Notes under the pieces: model-generated
Seen by the model: the letters and a program-made list of their open reading frames with translations, nothing else
Databases searched by the model: none
What the model was told of the DNA's origin: nothing
Position numbers and translations under genes: made by a program
Part shown: positions 48,622 to 59,939 of the stretch, piece after piece
How positions within the stretch are numbered: the first letter of the stretch is position 1
How the letters are laid out: every line of letters begins with the position of its first letter
Assembly (NCBI GenBank): GCA_033807775.1
Contig: CM066317.1
Coordinates: 36,893,870 to 36,957,869 of the forward strand
Length of the DNA: 64,000 nt
DNA from: Saussurea involucrata
Lineage: Eukaryota > Streptophyta > Magnoliopsida > Asterales > Asteraceae
Reading direction: 5' to 3'

Positions 48622-48636
48622 ACATTTGGTGTAGTG
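48622..48636 (-). repeat. CACTA right terminal inverted repeat
   Basis: ACATTTGGTGTAGTG, exact complement of the left repeat; then ATA. Confidence 0.92.
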
Positions 48637-50109
48637 ATAGTTGACAATTTAAAACTCCGTTTTCGTTATCAAACTTTTCTTTTTCTCCATTTAAAAAGAC
48701 AACCAAATCACGTTTTTCAGCACCTTCTTTGTTTAAACGTAAAATGATTTGATGTTGTTTTTCAACTCATGCTGTTTAAGAAGAAGCAAGTTCTTTTTCC
48801 TTTTCCAATTTGTTTTGTAAACTTTGGAGTTTAAGCATCGTTTCATGTTGTTGTTTCATGAAATCAGCAGAAGATGGATTATTTACCTCCGTTCTAGACT
48901 TTGAATCATAAGATTTTCTGTCATCGTTGTTGGAGTTTTCATCCCGTAATCATTTCCCATAAAGCACATGTTTGCTTGTGCCTTATCCTCATCCTCAGAA
49001 TCCGTTAAATCAAGCCAATGGTCGTCTTCTACCATCAACGCTTTGCCAGCCTCCTTTTGCTTCGCCAGAAGCATTTTATTCTTGTAGTAGTTAGAATTAC
49101 AAACAATCGTCTTTTGGCAATCTCGAGCGAAATGACCAGGCTTGCCACAGTTGTAGCACTTAACCGCTTCATCACTTTTCTTCTCCTCAAACCTTTTGGC
49201 AACAAATTTCTTATCATCCACTCTCTTATCGTCAAATCTTTTCTTGCCTTCATATTTATCCTTATGTTAAAAATTCCTTAATCCAGACGAATATTGCTGA
49301 TTGTTTGATCTATGCTTCTTATAGAACTTCTTTTGGAATGCCCTTGTCAATAAAATCATGTCATGTTTCAAATCTTCCCCATCATCTGAATCACTTCCAT
49401 CATTCTCTTCTTTCTCAGAATCACTTCCATCATTATCTTCTTTCTCATAATCACTTCCATCATTCTCTTCTTTCTCAGAATCACTTATCTTTTTCTCTCA
49501 CCTGACACTGCTAGATCTTCCCTTTGAAGAATATTTTTTTTCTAGTCTGCTACCAGTGCCATCGGATCAACAACTGGTTTCTCAAATTTCATTTTGCTTG
49601 AGCATTTCATAAATTTCATGTAAATCCATTTCAATAAGAATCTTGTGTTGTTTCATGCATCTAGCAAACGTTTTCCACTATGGTTGTAAGATACTTAGAA
49701 ACTTCACGTTGTTTTCTATTGGTTGCCTTTGAATCTTATTCTTACTGGGCTCATTTAGCAAACTGACAAACCTATCATAAGTCTCTTCAAGACTTTCTCC
49801 TTCCTTGACTTCAAATTCTTCATTATTTTTTATGCAGTTCTTTACTTTCAGTTGATTACCAACTTCATATCCCATCATCATCTTCTCCAATTGATCCCAC
49901 ATGTTCTTATTAGTCTTCTTATAACTGTCCATTTTTAAGTAGATGTCATTCGACAAACTTTGGAGAATCAATAACTTTGATTGTTGATCTGCCTTTACTC
50001 TCAATTTCTCTTCAGGAGTATAGGATGATGGATCTTTAATTTCCCCACTCTCTTCAACACCTTCTTCAGGAACTGTTGGAATCTATAAATTTGTCTCTCC
50101 ACTATTCAT
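48637..50109 (-). pseudogene. Copia gag relic, N-terminal and central part
   Basis: Read from ATG 50107-50109. After an early in-frame TAG come DPSSYTPEEKLRVKADQQSK, a UBN2-type gag domain (LSNDIYLKMDSYKKTNKNMW, VKEGESLEETYDRFVSLLNE), then an acidic three-unit repeat, then a zinc knuckle CYNCGKPGHFARDC (CX2CX4HX4C, about 49126-49167), an acidic stretch (LDLTDSEDEDKAQANMCFMG) and a coiled coil that continues across the CACTA insertion to 36286. Several stops and frameshifts. This is Ty1/copia gag of Sirevirus-like layout, once split at 48636/36598. Confidence 0.78.
49380..49490 (-). repeat. 30-bp tandem repeat encoding acidic gag units
   Basis: Three-plus units of 'cacttccatcattctcttc' / 'tttctcagaat' on the + strand encode SDSEKEENDG-type acidic decapeptides on the minus strand. 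In-frame period, so likely real gag length polymorphism. Confidence 0.8.
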
Positions 50110-50996
50110 ACTCACCCCGGAATAGAACACGACGTTTAAATGTCCGTTCTGGTCGCTAAAACATCACGAGAAGTCACTTTAATCACTTGTAATGATCGTA
50201 GATAACAAAATCAGTCTTAGTTAAAAAAAATTGAATCTGTCTTCAAAAAGTCAAGCTCAGTCAACAAAAGTCAAACTTGAAACTTTGTCGGACAAAACTA
50301 CTCTATGGAGTTTATCGGACAGAACTTGTACGATAACCCAAAATCTGCTTAAACACCACAAGTTGTCGGACAAGGGTTGTATGATAAACTTACTTTGTCG
50401 GATAAAGCTTATCCCATAACCACTTTGTCGGGCAAGGCTTGTACGATAAAATACTATTCACTCACTAAATTGTACGACAGACTTGAATTTATCGGACAAG
50501 ACTTGTACGATAACTTTGAATCCATTCTTTGTCCGATAACTTTGAAGATGAAGAATCCTTTGTTGTTCGATAACTATGAAGATCAAAAACTAAAGAAGAC
50601 AGAGGTGTCTGACAACTATGAACGTTCTTCCAAAAATTCGATTAACATTCTAAAATCGTCCAAATGATTTGAAAATCGACAGGGTTGCTCGAAAATAGAT
50701 TCGTAACACAATTAACTCTACAAGTTTCACCAAAATAACACATAATCAGGTTCTTCTGATCCAAAACAGTAGCCAAACGTTTCAAACACAAAACCCTTAG
50801 AAATCGAAAATTCTTAATCAAATCTTGTTAATTTGCGGAATCAAAGTGTTCAGAACTCAATCTCTATCAAATTCGAAGCACAAGAACCAATAAATTTTAA
50901 CAAAAGCACTTCAGATCGATGAATCCACAAACTCACTCGACTTTCTCCATTTCTTGAATTGTTTTGATGAACTAATCCAAAACTTCTGAAATCTTC
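50110..50996 (-). other. Leader region of the copia gag relic
   Basis: Between the primer site and the gag start. It contains repeated 'ttgtcggacaa...cttgtacgataa' words (about 50285-50560), a degenerate tandem repeat. No coding sequence recognised. Confidence 0.5.
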
Positions 50997-51009
50997 TGCT
51001 CTAATACCA
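50996..51009 (-). other. Primer-binding site of the copia gag relic
   Basis: On the minus strand TGGTATTAGAGCAG, two bases inside the LTR. It matches the tRNA-Met type with T for C at one position. Confidence 0.65.
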
Positions 51010-51011
51010 AT

Positions 51012-51237
51012 TGTGAGTTCCGGAACAAGTGAATTAACAATGCTAACAATCAAGAACACATTCACAATATGGAATATCTATGTCATATATTGAGAGAATG
51101 ATATAGTGAGTTTAAAGCATGAAAGTACAAAATGAATCTTAGTTCCAAGATTACAAAGAAAGAAAAAGCTTATACATCCTTACGTATTTTACAATTAATT
51201 CCCTCAACTATGATACAATACAAATATAACACTAACA
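51012..51237 (-). repeat. 5' LTR of the copia gag relic
   Basis: 226 bp on the minus strand, TGTTAGTGTT...GAACTCACA, ending at the primer site. No matching 3' LTR is found left of 36286, so the element is truncated. Confidence 0.6.
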
Positions 51238-53190
51238 ATTTGTGGATTTCAAGGATTGAAGTCAACTGAGACAAACCTGTATGTCACATTCTTATAGAAT
51301 TCTACATCATCTTCTACCTTATGTTCTACATCAAAATCTTTCACATCTTGCAATCTTGTTTCATCATAATCTAAGTATACGCGTGAAGTACAATTTTATG
51401 ATAACCAAAAAAGTGAGATAATAGATTAGCGATCTTCCAATTTAATAACTTTAAGTTCTTTATGAAAATTTCACACCTTAAATGGTTGAAACTGAGCCAC
51501 TAAAATGCTTTTGGGCGGTATTGCTTCTCTTTTCGATGGAAGTGCTTGTTACAATTTTATCATATTGGGTACCTGAAAACACAAACACAAACATATACAT
51601 ACACACGTCTCATAAAAGCAAAAGGATCGAAAACATAAATCCATACGTTAAAATTCATGACATTCTACTATACTTTTACTTTTAGTGAAAAGTTAGCATC
51701 TAACAATTCAGTCCCATTAACTGAGCTTAATTAACCAAAGCAAAACAAATAAGCCCAAAATGTCACATGTGATCGCAATCATGACCCATGTTAGGCCTGT
51801 ATTCGGAGTTTCCTTGGGGTTGGTAAGGCGAAATGGGGCCACCCTAGCCCATTGAGTGCTCTACCTCGGGCCATCGACATCATACGCTCTACTGAAATAG
51901 ATTTCGCGGAAAACCAGCTATATCCGATCAAGATTCACCACCTTGTTGTAACCTATTGCCTCCTTGGCCCATATGTGGATTGACATAACCCCCCCCCCCC
52001 CCCCCCCCCCGCCCCTTTGAATCCTTTGCTGATAGCTTACACCCCTTATTCCCATATCCAGTATTGTTAACCACAACTTTCATTCCCCGTTGGTTTGCAG
52101 GGGCACCAAGTGATCCTAAAAGGTTAATAATTCCTATTCCAACTCTTTGAGTAGTCCATCCAGGCCCCAACAGTTTAAAACAACATCGAGAGTGGGTTAA
52201 AACATCCACCATATTTTTGAAGAAAAGATAATTTGCTTTCTCTTAAGCTTTCTTCTTGTCTTTAATGGCCGTCTGTGAATATTACTCAACCTTATCATCA
52301 AAAACTTCATATTGCTTCTTTATTTAAATCATTGTTTCACTGCAAATGCATCGAGCTGGTCATTTTCCTTCTCATGTAGAACACGTTGATACACCTTTAG
52401 CAAAGGAGGTGGGTAAAAAATGTGATCTACCGATGCAAGAGATGTTATATAAATAGATATATACTATACAAATGATAAATACTTGAACCAAATCACATAC
52501 AAATAACCAAGAATGATAATGGCATTAGTTGTATAGAGAAATGGTAGAAACTGACACCAATTCCCAAAAACGGAGAGAGCCTACAATCCAACAACATTTC
52601 GATATTTGGACTGTTATACTTGTTTATGTCCTCCTTAATCAAATGGATCCTAGTAAGGTAATGTGTCTTTTGCAGCAATAAACCAAAACATGAAAGAAAA
52701 TATAAGATCAAAGAGCTCAAAATTTATACAATAAAACAAACAACAAATACATGTACAAAAAAACAATAAATATCGTCCATGTCAAATTAAGACTCAAACA
52801 CAATATAATATGATGCCAAGATAAACAAAAGAAAAAATGTATTTAGTTGATTTCTATTTTCCTTGCATCAATGTTTTGAAATTAATATATCGATATTTCT
52901 TGAATGTACCTTCTATAGCATGTGTGTATTTGTTTTCTTTAGCTACATATACAACCATCCTCACAAATCATAAATGTATCCCCCTTTAGATACGAAAACA
53001 ATTGCATCTAAACCCATTTGAAAACTCCATAACGCTAATCCAAATGAATAATGCCTCCAAACAATTCACTTAAGCAGATTTCTTTAGTCGTTGGATAACA
53101 AACCTAAAACCTTAAAGAAAGAGAAGCCATACCTTGAGCAGGCTGACCTAGGTTTTCCAAAATCCACCAATATGAGTAAATGAGTAAAAA
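51238..53190. other. Intergenic sequence, no gene recognised
   Basis: AT-rich, with short unconvincing frames. It contains a C homopolymer at 51989-52010. A GC-richer patch at 51790-51910 has no identity I can support. Confidence 0.5.
51989..52010. repeat. Homopolymer of 22 C
   Basis: C(22), then gcccc. Rare in plant DNA, could form G-quadruplex or i-motif structures, and its length is unreliable in assemblies. Confidence 0.9.
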
Positions 53191-53199
53191 CAATTATGA

Positions 53200-54160
53200 G
53201 GAATCATATGAGCACAATCAAATCTCATTTGAACTTACATTTGAGGAATATTATCAAAAACATCCAAAACCCTAAAATCTCAACAAAACTCTCAAAATGA
53301 GGTTTAAGTTTATAAAAAAGAGAAACATGATCAACAGAGGTTTAGGAGACTAAATAATGGCATTTTAACATGTATAAAGTTTATAAAGTTAGGAAGAACT
53401 CACACTTAGGTTTTTGTTGCAAAACCTAGAAACCCTTAGTAAATGGATGATGCTCTTGAGACTTGGCCAAGCTCGATATACTTCACCTTAAATGATAAAT
53501 CGACCCTAAGGATGAACAATAAATGTTCATGGAAGCCTCTAAAGTGAAATAAATGAAGAGAGATTAAGGGTTACCTTTGTTGTTGAGAGGAAAATCGCAC
53601 CCAAGAATCTCAAAACTGACTTTTGGGACTTAAAAATCGGACTTGGGCAATATATACCCGATTGGACCTCGACGACAATGCTCATGCGACTTTGAAAATG
53701 TCATTGTCGCAGGGAAAAGTCTCCTCGCTTGTACCGTGTTCTGTCAACTCTCCGCGATAATGTTGTTTGAAATTATGCCTTTTTCAGTGTCGCGAGCATT
53801 GTCGCCCATCTCGCCCCTCCTATTGAAACCCGACGACCATGACACTCGACGACTATGCCTTGGCAAAGTCGCGGGCGTAGTAGCCTTGATACCCTAGGAT
53901 CTGAAATTTTACTTTCTATTCACCGGAATGTATCGATTTGATTTACGATCAAAAGGTAAAACTTTCTAAACATAAAACTCTCTAGTGTGATGTCTTATAA
54001 GATGTAAGGGTATGTTTTACTTCTATTGTCAGACGATATTGAATATAAACTTACACATATACGAAATAATACATAACTCAAAAGGCCACAAAACAATATA
54101 ATGGGTCCAGTACTATTCTAGGACAAAGAGAGTTATTTATCCAAAATTCGGGGTGTTACA
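53200..54160 (-). repeat. LTR G: partial gypsy-type LTR
   Basis: On the minus strand it starts TGTAACACCCCGAATTTTGG at 54160, like LTR D, E and F. It holds GCGAC...GTCGC-rich sequence at 53660-53880 (gcgacaatgac near 53695), a TATA-like TATATA at 53651-53656, and then a leader with a donor-like AAAGGTAACC near 53576. The far end and any partner LTR are not found. Confidence 0.55.
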
Positions 54161-54517
54161 CCCATTGCTGAGACATTTGAGTGTTATCGCACAACCAAGC
54201 TTACATCAGTTACTCTTATCGCATATTTCACCTGCAAGAGTTTGAAGATATCACATGATTGTTGGACAGTGATATGAGATATTTGATTATAACGCACAAA
54301 GATTCAACAATATATCATTTGTTCATCGTACAATGGGGTGAGATATCTTCTGTTTTATCACACAAATGGTTGTTATATATTGAGTTCATCTCACCATACT
54401 CATGCAACATCTAAGGTATATCGCATAACACTCTTGTATCTATTGGGTTTATTTCATAGAGTTGTGCGACAAGTGAGGTATATCACACATCAAGAGTGTG
54501 AGTGCTGGTTTTTATCG
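54161..54517. other. Flank of the copia insertion, repetitive 'tatcgcac' words
   Basis: Irregular repeats of 'tatcgcacaa', 'gaggtatatc' and 'gttgtgcgac' without coding. The same wording continues at 59592-59760 after the copia element, as expected for one interrupted sequence. Confidence 0.6.
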
Positions 54518-54522
54518 CACAT

Positions 54523-54846
54523 AGATAAGAAATATAGAAATGCTCCAAAAGATATCTTTGTATTGATTGTGACTTAATTAATCAATAGGTAAATAGTAGA
54601 ACCTATTTATACAAAGGAAATAGACAAGAAAAGCAATCTGATAGGCTAGTACAAATTAGGGTGCAATTGTCCAAAGATCTGTCACAAAAGTTGTGTAATA
54701 GGACAAAGGCAACGTATACCAACTTGTACTATTTCTAGACAAGCTTGTCTGGTGGAAATTGCAATCCTCCACTCTTAATACTATTGGATGGTGATGATGA
54801 CTTGGATTCCACCTCACCATGATGCATTATTTTCTTCATTTCAACA
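54523..54846 (-). repeat. 3' LTR of the copia element
   Basis: 324 bp. The last codons of pol run through the polypurine tract into this LTR and stop at 54735-54737. Confidence 0.93.
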
Positions 54847-57800
54847 CGCCCCCTCAAATTGCAGTGTGGGTTTTGTCTCAATGGCAATTTGCTCTTCAGA
54901 TAATTGAAACTGGTAATAGGCAACGGCTTGGTGAGCATATCAGCTGTTTGTTCAGAGGTAGGAATGTACCTAACTTCAACCTTCTTGTTAAGAATCTTTT
55001 CTCGTATAAAATGTACGTCAACTTCGATATGTTTGGTTCTCGAGTGAAATACAGGGTTATAAGCAAGTTGTCGAGCACCAGAATTATCACACCATATAAT
55101 AGCGGACTGATTGCATTGAACTCCTATTTCTTCACATAAGGATTGTAACCAAGTGATTTCAGATCCAACTTGTGCTAGTGCCCTATACTCAACTTCAGTA
55201 CTGGATCGTGCCACAGACTTTTGTTTCTTTGAAGACCAGCTGATTAAGTTTCCACCAATATAGACTAAGTAGCCTGAGGTGGACTTTCGATCATCAAGAG
55301 AACTTGCCCAATCAGAATCACAGTATCCTTCAATGCTTCTTGAGTCACAGTAGCCTTCAATAGTGGTATTAGTCATTGGTTTGAAAAGAATACCATCACC
55401 GATTGTTCCAGCAAGATAACGCATTATTCTTTTGCATGCTTTCCAGTGGTTTTGGGTTGGAGCATGAAGGAATTGGCTTAGTTTGTTTACAGGAAAAGCA
55501 ATGTCTGGCCTGCTTAGAGTGAGGTATTGGAGAGCACCAATGACACTCCGATAAAGAGTAACATCATCGAAAAGTGGGCTGTCATTCAGGTGAAGAGAGT
55601 TATTTTGGCACATGGGAGTGGGGAAAGGTTTGGCATTTAACATATTGGTTCTGGATAAAAGATCAGTGGTATATTTGGATTGAGACAAATGGATACCTGC
55701 TGCCCCCCGTTAAGTCTCAAATCTAAGGAAATAAGTAACCGAACCCAGTTTCTTCAAGGAGAACACAGAGTTGAGATGTTTAATGATGGAACGAACTTGA
55801 TCAGAGTTATTGCCGGTAAGTAGGATATCATCTACATACACGAGAACAAACATTATAGCAGAGCCCTTGTTGAAGAAGAAGAGACTTGAATCTGATATGG
55901 AGTTTCAAAATCCAAGCGACAGAAGGGTGGTTTTTAGTTTATCAAACCATGCCCTTGGAGCCTGTTTCAAGCCATACAAGGCTTTGTTGAGTTTACAAAC
56001 AGCTGAGGGGTGATGAGGATGAACATATCCCTGCGGTTGTGCCATAAAGACTTCTTCAGAAAGAGATCCATTCAGAAAGGCATTGTTGAAGTCGATTTGT
56101 TGAATATCCCAGTTATGTGTAACTGCAGGAGAGAGAACCAGGCGAATGGTGGTAGGTTTTACCACAGGGCTAAAGGTCTCAAAGAAATCAATACCTGGAT
56201 GTTGTTGAAACCCTTTAGCGACAAGTCGTGCTTTATGTTTTAAAACAGTACCATCAGGGTTGTATTTGGTACTAAAAACCCATTTGTTATCGACAACGTG
56301 CATGTGAGGTTGATAAGGAACAATGGTCCAAGTATTGTTTTTAAGGAGGGCTGTGTATTCTTCATCCATGGCTTGTTTCCATTTGGGATGGAGAAGAGCT
56401 TGAGAAACTGAGTTAGGTATGGGAGAGGGATCAATAAAGGCTAAGTGAAGTTGAGAATTAAGGGCTGCAGTTTTTGAACGTGTAACCATAGGATGAATGT
56501 TGGTGGGTGGTGGAGGATGTAATGGAGGTAATTGAACTACCAGAGGAACAGTAGAGTAGGTGGGAGCTGAAGAAAGAGTATTACCTGTATTGTGTGTGTC
56601 TGAGTCTGAAGGAGCAGCTGCTTGGACAGGAGAGGCATGAGAAGACCCTTTATCATAATCAAAGTGAGAGGTTGTGACAGATGGAGAAGGTGAGGTAGGT
56701 AAATAAGGTAGCCAATGACTGTACTGGAACATAGTGGTATTAGGAGTGGTTGAAGAAATATGTGGGAAGGAAGAGAAGCCTTCTATAAAAGGGAAGTTTT
56801 GCTCATTAAATGACACTTTTTGCAATGTAAATTCTTCCTGAAGAGTGAAGGCATTTATAGCCTTTGTGGGATAGGCTGTAGCCTAAGAACACACACTTTG
56901 AGGAACTAAAATCAAGCTTGTGTTGATTATAAGCTCTTAGATGTGGAAAACAAGCACATCCAAAAACTTTAAGGAAATAAAGATCAGGTTTCTTGTGAAA
57001 TAGTTTTTCTATTGGTGAGTGATTTTGTAGGGATGGAGAGATTAGATGGTTAATTAAAAATGTGGATGTTGAAAAAGCATCCCACCAATATTTTAAAGGC
57101 ATAGAGGCTTGACTAAGTAGGGTTAGACCCATTTCAACGATATGCCTATGCTTTCTTTCAGACTTTCCATTTTGAGGGTGAGTGTGTAGACAGGGATGTT
57201 GAGAATTCCAAGGGATTTAAGAAAGGGTGATAGGCTTCTGTATTCACCTCCCCAATCAGTTTGTAGAGTTATGATTTTGGAGTTGAACTTTCTTTCAGCA
57301 AACTTTTGAAAGTGTATGAAAACATCTTTAACTTCAGACTTTAATCTAAGAGGAAAAATCCATGTGAAGTTGCTGAAATCATCTATAAAGTGAACATAAT
57401 ATTTGTAACCATCATTTGACATTATAGGGGCTGGACCCCAAACATCAGAGTGAACAAGTTCAAGAGGTTTTGTAGATGAGATAGGGTACGTGAGATGTTT
57501 TGATTTTCCAATATGACAAGCATCACAGAATTCAGGATTGGTACCAACATATATGTTTTCATTAAGTATCATAGTTTTGAGTACATTGAAATTGGGATGG
57601 CCAAGACACATGTGCCACATATCGATGGAGTTTTTAGGACTTGAAACAGACAATGACTCATGACTAGCTTTAGGGAAAATAAAGACACTCATTGCAGATG
57701 GAAGAGCATTCTGCTTGATTGAATTTGAAAAACTTGTGTTGTTGAGGTGATTGAACTTCACTTTGATTTGATAAAGACCGTTCTCAAGTTGTCCTCGAAG

Positions 57801-59249
57801 CAGCTCCTTCTTCGTATTCAGATCCTTCACAATACATTCTTTAGTATAGAACTCAACATAGGCAGCATTATGTTTAATAAGTTGAGAGACAGACAAAAGA
57901 TTTTTGGTAATCTGAGGAACAACGAGAATATCAACAAGCTTTAGTGGTGAGGATTTTGTAGTTGAAGAGATTAGACTATTACCACTGTGAGAAATAGGAA
58001 CAACATTACCATTTCCAACTATTAAGTAGTTTATACCTTTCATTTCAGTTTTGTGCTGAACATTTGCTGCATTAGAGCTGATATGAGTTGTTGCTCCACT
58101 ATCGATATACCACATTTGCTCATTGTTGTGGTCATTTGAAGCGTAAAGGGCTTGCTGATCATTGATGAGATCTTTGTTTGAAGAGACAAAGGAGTTTGCA
58201 GAAGAGGGTGTGTAGCTTTGAGGAGAGGACTGGATTTGAAAAGAAGGATCAAATCTGTGGTAACATTTTGTAGCACCATGACCAGGGCGATTACAGACTT
58301 GGCAATAGATTGTTTGCCTTCCTCTTCCTCGACCTCCTCTTCCACGTCCACGACCTCGAGTGCTGAAGGAGCGTCCTCCGGTTGGGTATTGATACTGTTG
58401 ATTTCCAGAGAGATTGAGTGATCTTCGAAACTGAGTGGTAAGATTGGCACTTGGCACATTGGTGGCAATATCAGAATTGAATTGCTCCAGTCTCATCTGT
58501 TGGCTTTGCAGCATAAACTGGACTTCTTGTAGTGTTACTTGATCATGTCGAGATGTCAAGTTAACAACCACAAAATCATAGTCATGGCCAAGTCCTCCCA
58601 AGATATATAGAATAAGTTCTTCATCAGAGATGAGTTGGCCAGCAGCAGATAAGCTTTCTGCCAGGTTTCTCATTTTGAGAATGTAATCATGGATAGATAG
58701 ACTTCCTTTCTTCAGTGATTGAAGCTGAAAACGTAGTTGGAGTGTTCTTGCTTTGCTGCTGGTGGTGAACAGTTCCTCCAAGGTATTCCATATATCAAGA
58801 GATGTTAGGCATCGAACAACATGGCCAAACATGGTTTCAGAAATAGAGTTTAGTAACCAGCTCAGAATCGTTTGATCAGTTCTGGTCCAAATGGTATAAG
58901 CAGGATTGGTTGAGGGAGGTTCACTGGAACTAGATGCAGCAACAAGGGTGAGAAATTTTGGAGGACATGCTTTGGTGCCAAGAACATAGCCATCAAGATC
59001 ATAGGCTCTAAGAGAAGGAAGAACTTGAGATTTCCAGAATGTGTAGTTAGTTCTATCAAGTTTGATTGTAATAGGCGGTAAATATGAAGAAGAAAATAAA
59101 CTCGGTATAGGAGCAAGAGGTGGTATTGTATTCACCACAGGAGGAGTGGGTTGGTTCACCACTGGAGGTATTTGATTCATAGGAGGAGGAGTATTCATAG
59201 GTGGTGTTTGGTTTTGAGGAGTAGCAGAAGAAGCTGAAGAATTCTCCAT
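54735..59249 (-). pseudogene. Copia gag-pol polyprotein, broken
   Basis: The ATG at 59249 starts a gag with UBN2-type domain, an Arg/Gly-rich stretch and zinc knuckle CQVCNRPGHGATKC (residue about 316). Then protease WYIDSGATTHIS (Asp about 383), the gag-pre-integrase and zinc-binding region WHMCLGHPN...CDACHIGKS, and integrase LELVHSDVWGP...TLQTDWGGEY. The frame is lost near 57190-57210, in integrase, and regained near 56815 in an A-run. RT follows (KARLVAKGFQQHPGIDFFET, YVDD at 55827-55838), with in-frame stops TGA 55905-55907 and TAA 55710-55712. RNase H (KSTSGYLVYIGGN, RSSTEVEYRAL, RTKHIEVDVHF) completes it. About 55314-55366 is a 27-bp in-frame duplication repeating EGYCDS. The codon damage contrasts with the young LTRs. 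Confidence 0.9.
54847..54857 (-). other. Polypurine tract of the copia element
   Basis: TTGAGGGGGCG on the minus strand, abutting the 3' LTR. It is also read as coding sequence (LRGR). Confidence 0.8.
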
Positions 59250-59250
59250 A

Positions 59251-59262
59251 GCTCTGATACCA
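59251..59262 (-). other. Primer-binding site of the copia element
   Basis: TGGTATCAGAGC on the minus strand, with no spacer from the LTR; initiator tRNA-Met type. The gag ATG begins two bases downstream. Confidence 0.88.
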
Positions 59263-59586
59263 AGATAAGAAATATAGAAATGCTCCAAAAGATATCTTTG
59301 TATTGATTGTGACTTAATTAATCAATAGGTAAATAGTAGCACCTATTTATACAAAGGAAGTAGAGAAGAAAAGCAACCTGATAGGCTAGTACAAATTAGG
59401 GTGCAATTGTCCAAAGAGCTGTCACAAAAGTTGTGTAATAGGACAAAGGCAACGTATACCAACTTGTACTATTTCTAGACAAGCTTGTCTGGTGGAAATT
59501 GCAATCCTCCACTCTTAATACTATTGGATGGTGATGATGACTTGGATTCCACCTCACCATGATGCATTATTTTCTTCATTTCAACA
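59263..59586 (-). repeat. 5' LTR of the copia element
   Basis: 324 bp, partner of 54523-54846. TG...CT ends; duplication CACAT follows. Confidence 0.93.
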
Positions 59587-59591
59587 CACAT

Positions 59592-59930
59592 CATTAGTGC
59601 AACATTAGGAGGAAATCACACAGTTCATCTACAAGAGTTGGAAGATGTCGCATGATATAGATGTGATAGTTTGAGTTTGGTTTTTTAGTAATATGTGACT
59701 TATTGACGATACACGTCTCTCTTGCAATAGGTAGAGGATTTCACACAACTTTCTTGCAATAGTTGGAGTTTGACTTTTAAGAGTTGACTTTTAGTCAAAA
59801 TTTCAAGTTTTTCTAGATCATCACTGATTAATGATCTATTCAAGTTCTGAAAATCTACATTGATCAAGATGCCTATTGAAATTGAGGTACAATCTTCTCT
59901 TGTAGCTGAACTAGTGTAAAAATTAAAAAA
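59592..59930. other. Continuation of the copia insertion site
   Basis: Same repetitive wording as 54161-54517 ('gaagatgtcgcatgatatag'), no coding. From about 59780 it changes to sequence leading into the gag relic. Confidence 0.5.
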
Positions 59931-59939
59931 AATATGAAT

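Larger units (their letters stand above)
36598..48636. mobile_element. Non-autonomous CACTA (En/Spm-type) transposon with nested elements
   Basis: 12,039 bp, about 5.2 kb without element H and the SINE. The terminal inverted repeat CACTACACCAAATGT is perfect over 15 bp (36598-36612 and 48622-48636), flanked by ATA. Both ends carry many copies of TTGCCTAAG/CTTAGGCAAC in both orientations, the subterminal repeats that CACTA transposase-associated proteins bind. Internally there are a dimeric ~335-bp tandem repeat, element H, a SINE, possible gene fragments (45950-47300) and a short coiled-coil ORF (47795-48046). No transposase domain is recognised, so it would depend on an autonomous relative. 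Confidence 0.88.
54523..59586 (-). mobile_element. Ty1/copia element, full length, recent, mutated (Ale/Retrofit-like)
   Basis: 5,064 bp, LTRs of 324 bp (54523-54846, 59263-59586) differing at five positions by eye (1.5%), duplication CACAT (54518-54522, 59587-59591). LTR ends are TG...CT, so the 3' terminus is non-canonical. Primer site TGGTATCAGAGC (59251-59262) directly abuts the 5' LTR; the polypurine tract is TTGAGGGGGCG (54847-54857). The size, small LTRs and single gag-pol order suggest the Ale/Retrofit lineage. The gag-pol frame carries two frameshifts and two stops, so it is not autonomous. Confidence 0.93.

Noticed and set aside
50377..50667. 96-codon frame with 'DKAY' and 'GKACT' repeats
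   Set aside because: It follows a degenerate tandem repeat in the leader of the copia relic, on the strand opposite gag.
53643..53897. 84-codon frame near LTR G
   Set aside because: It covers the GCGAC/GTCGC-rich part of a likely LTR and matches no protein.
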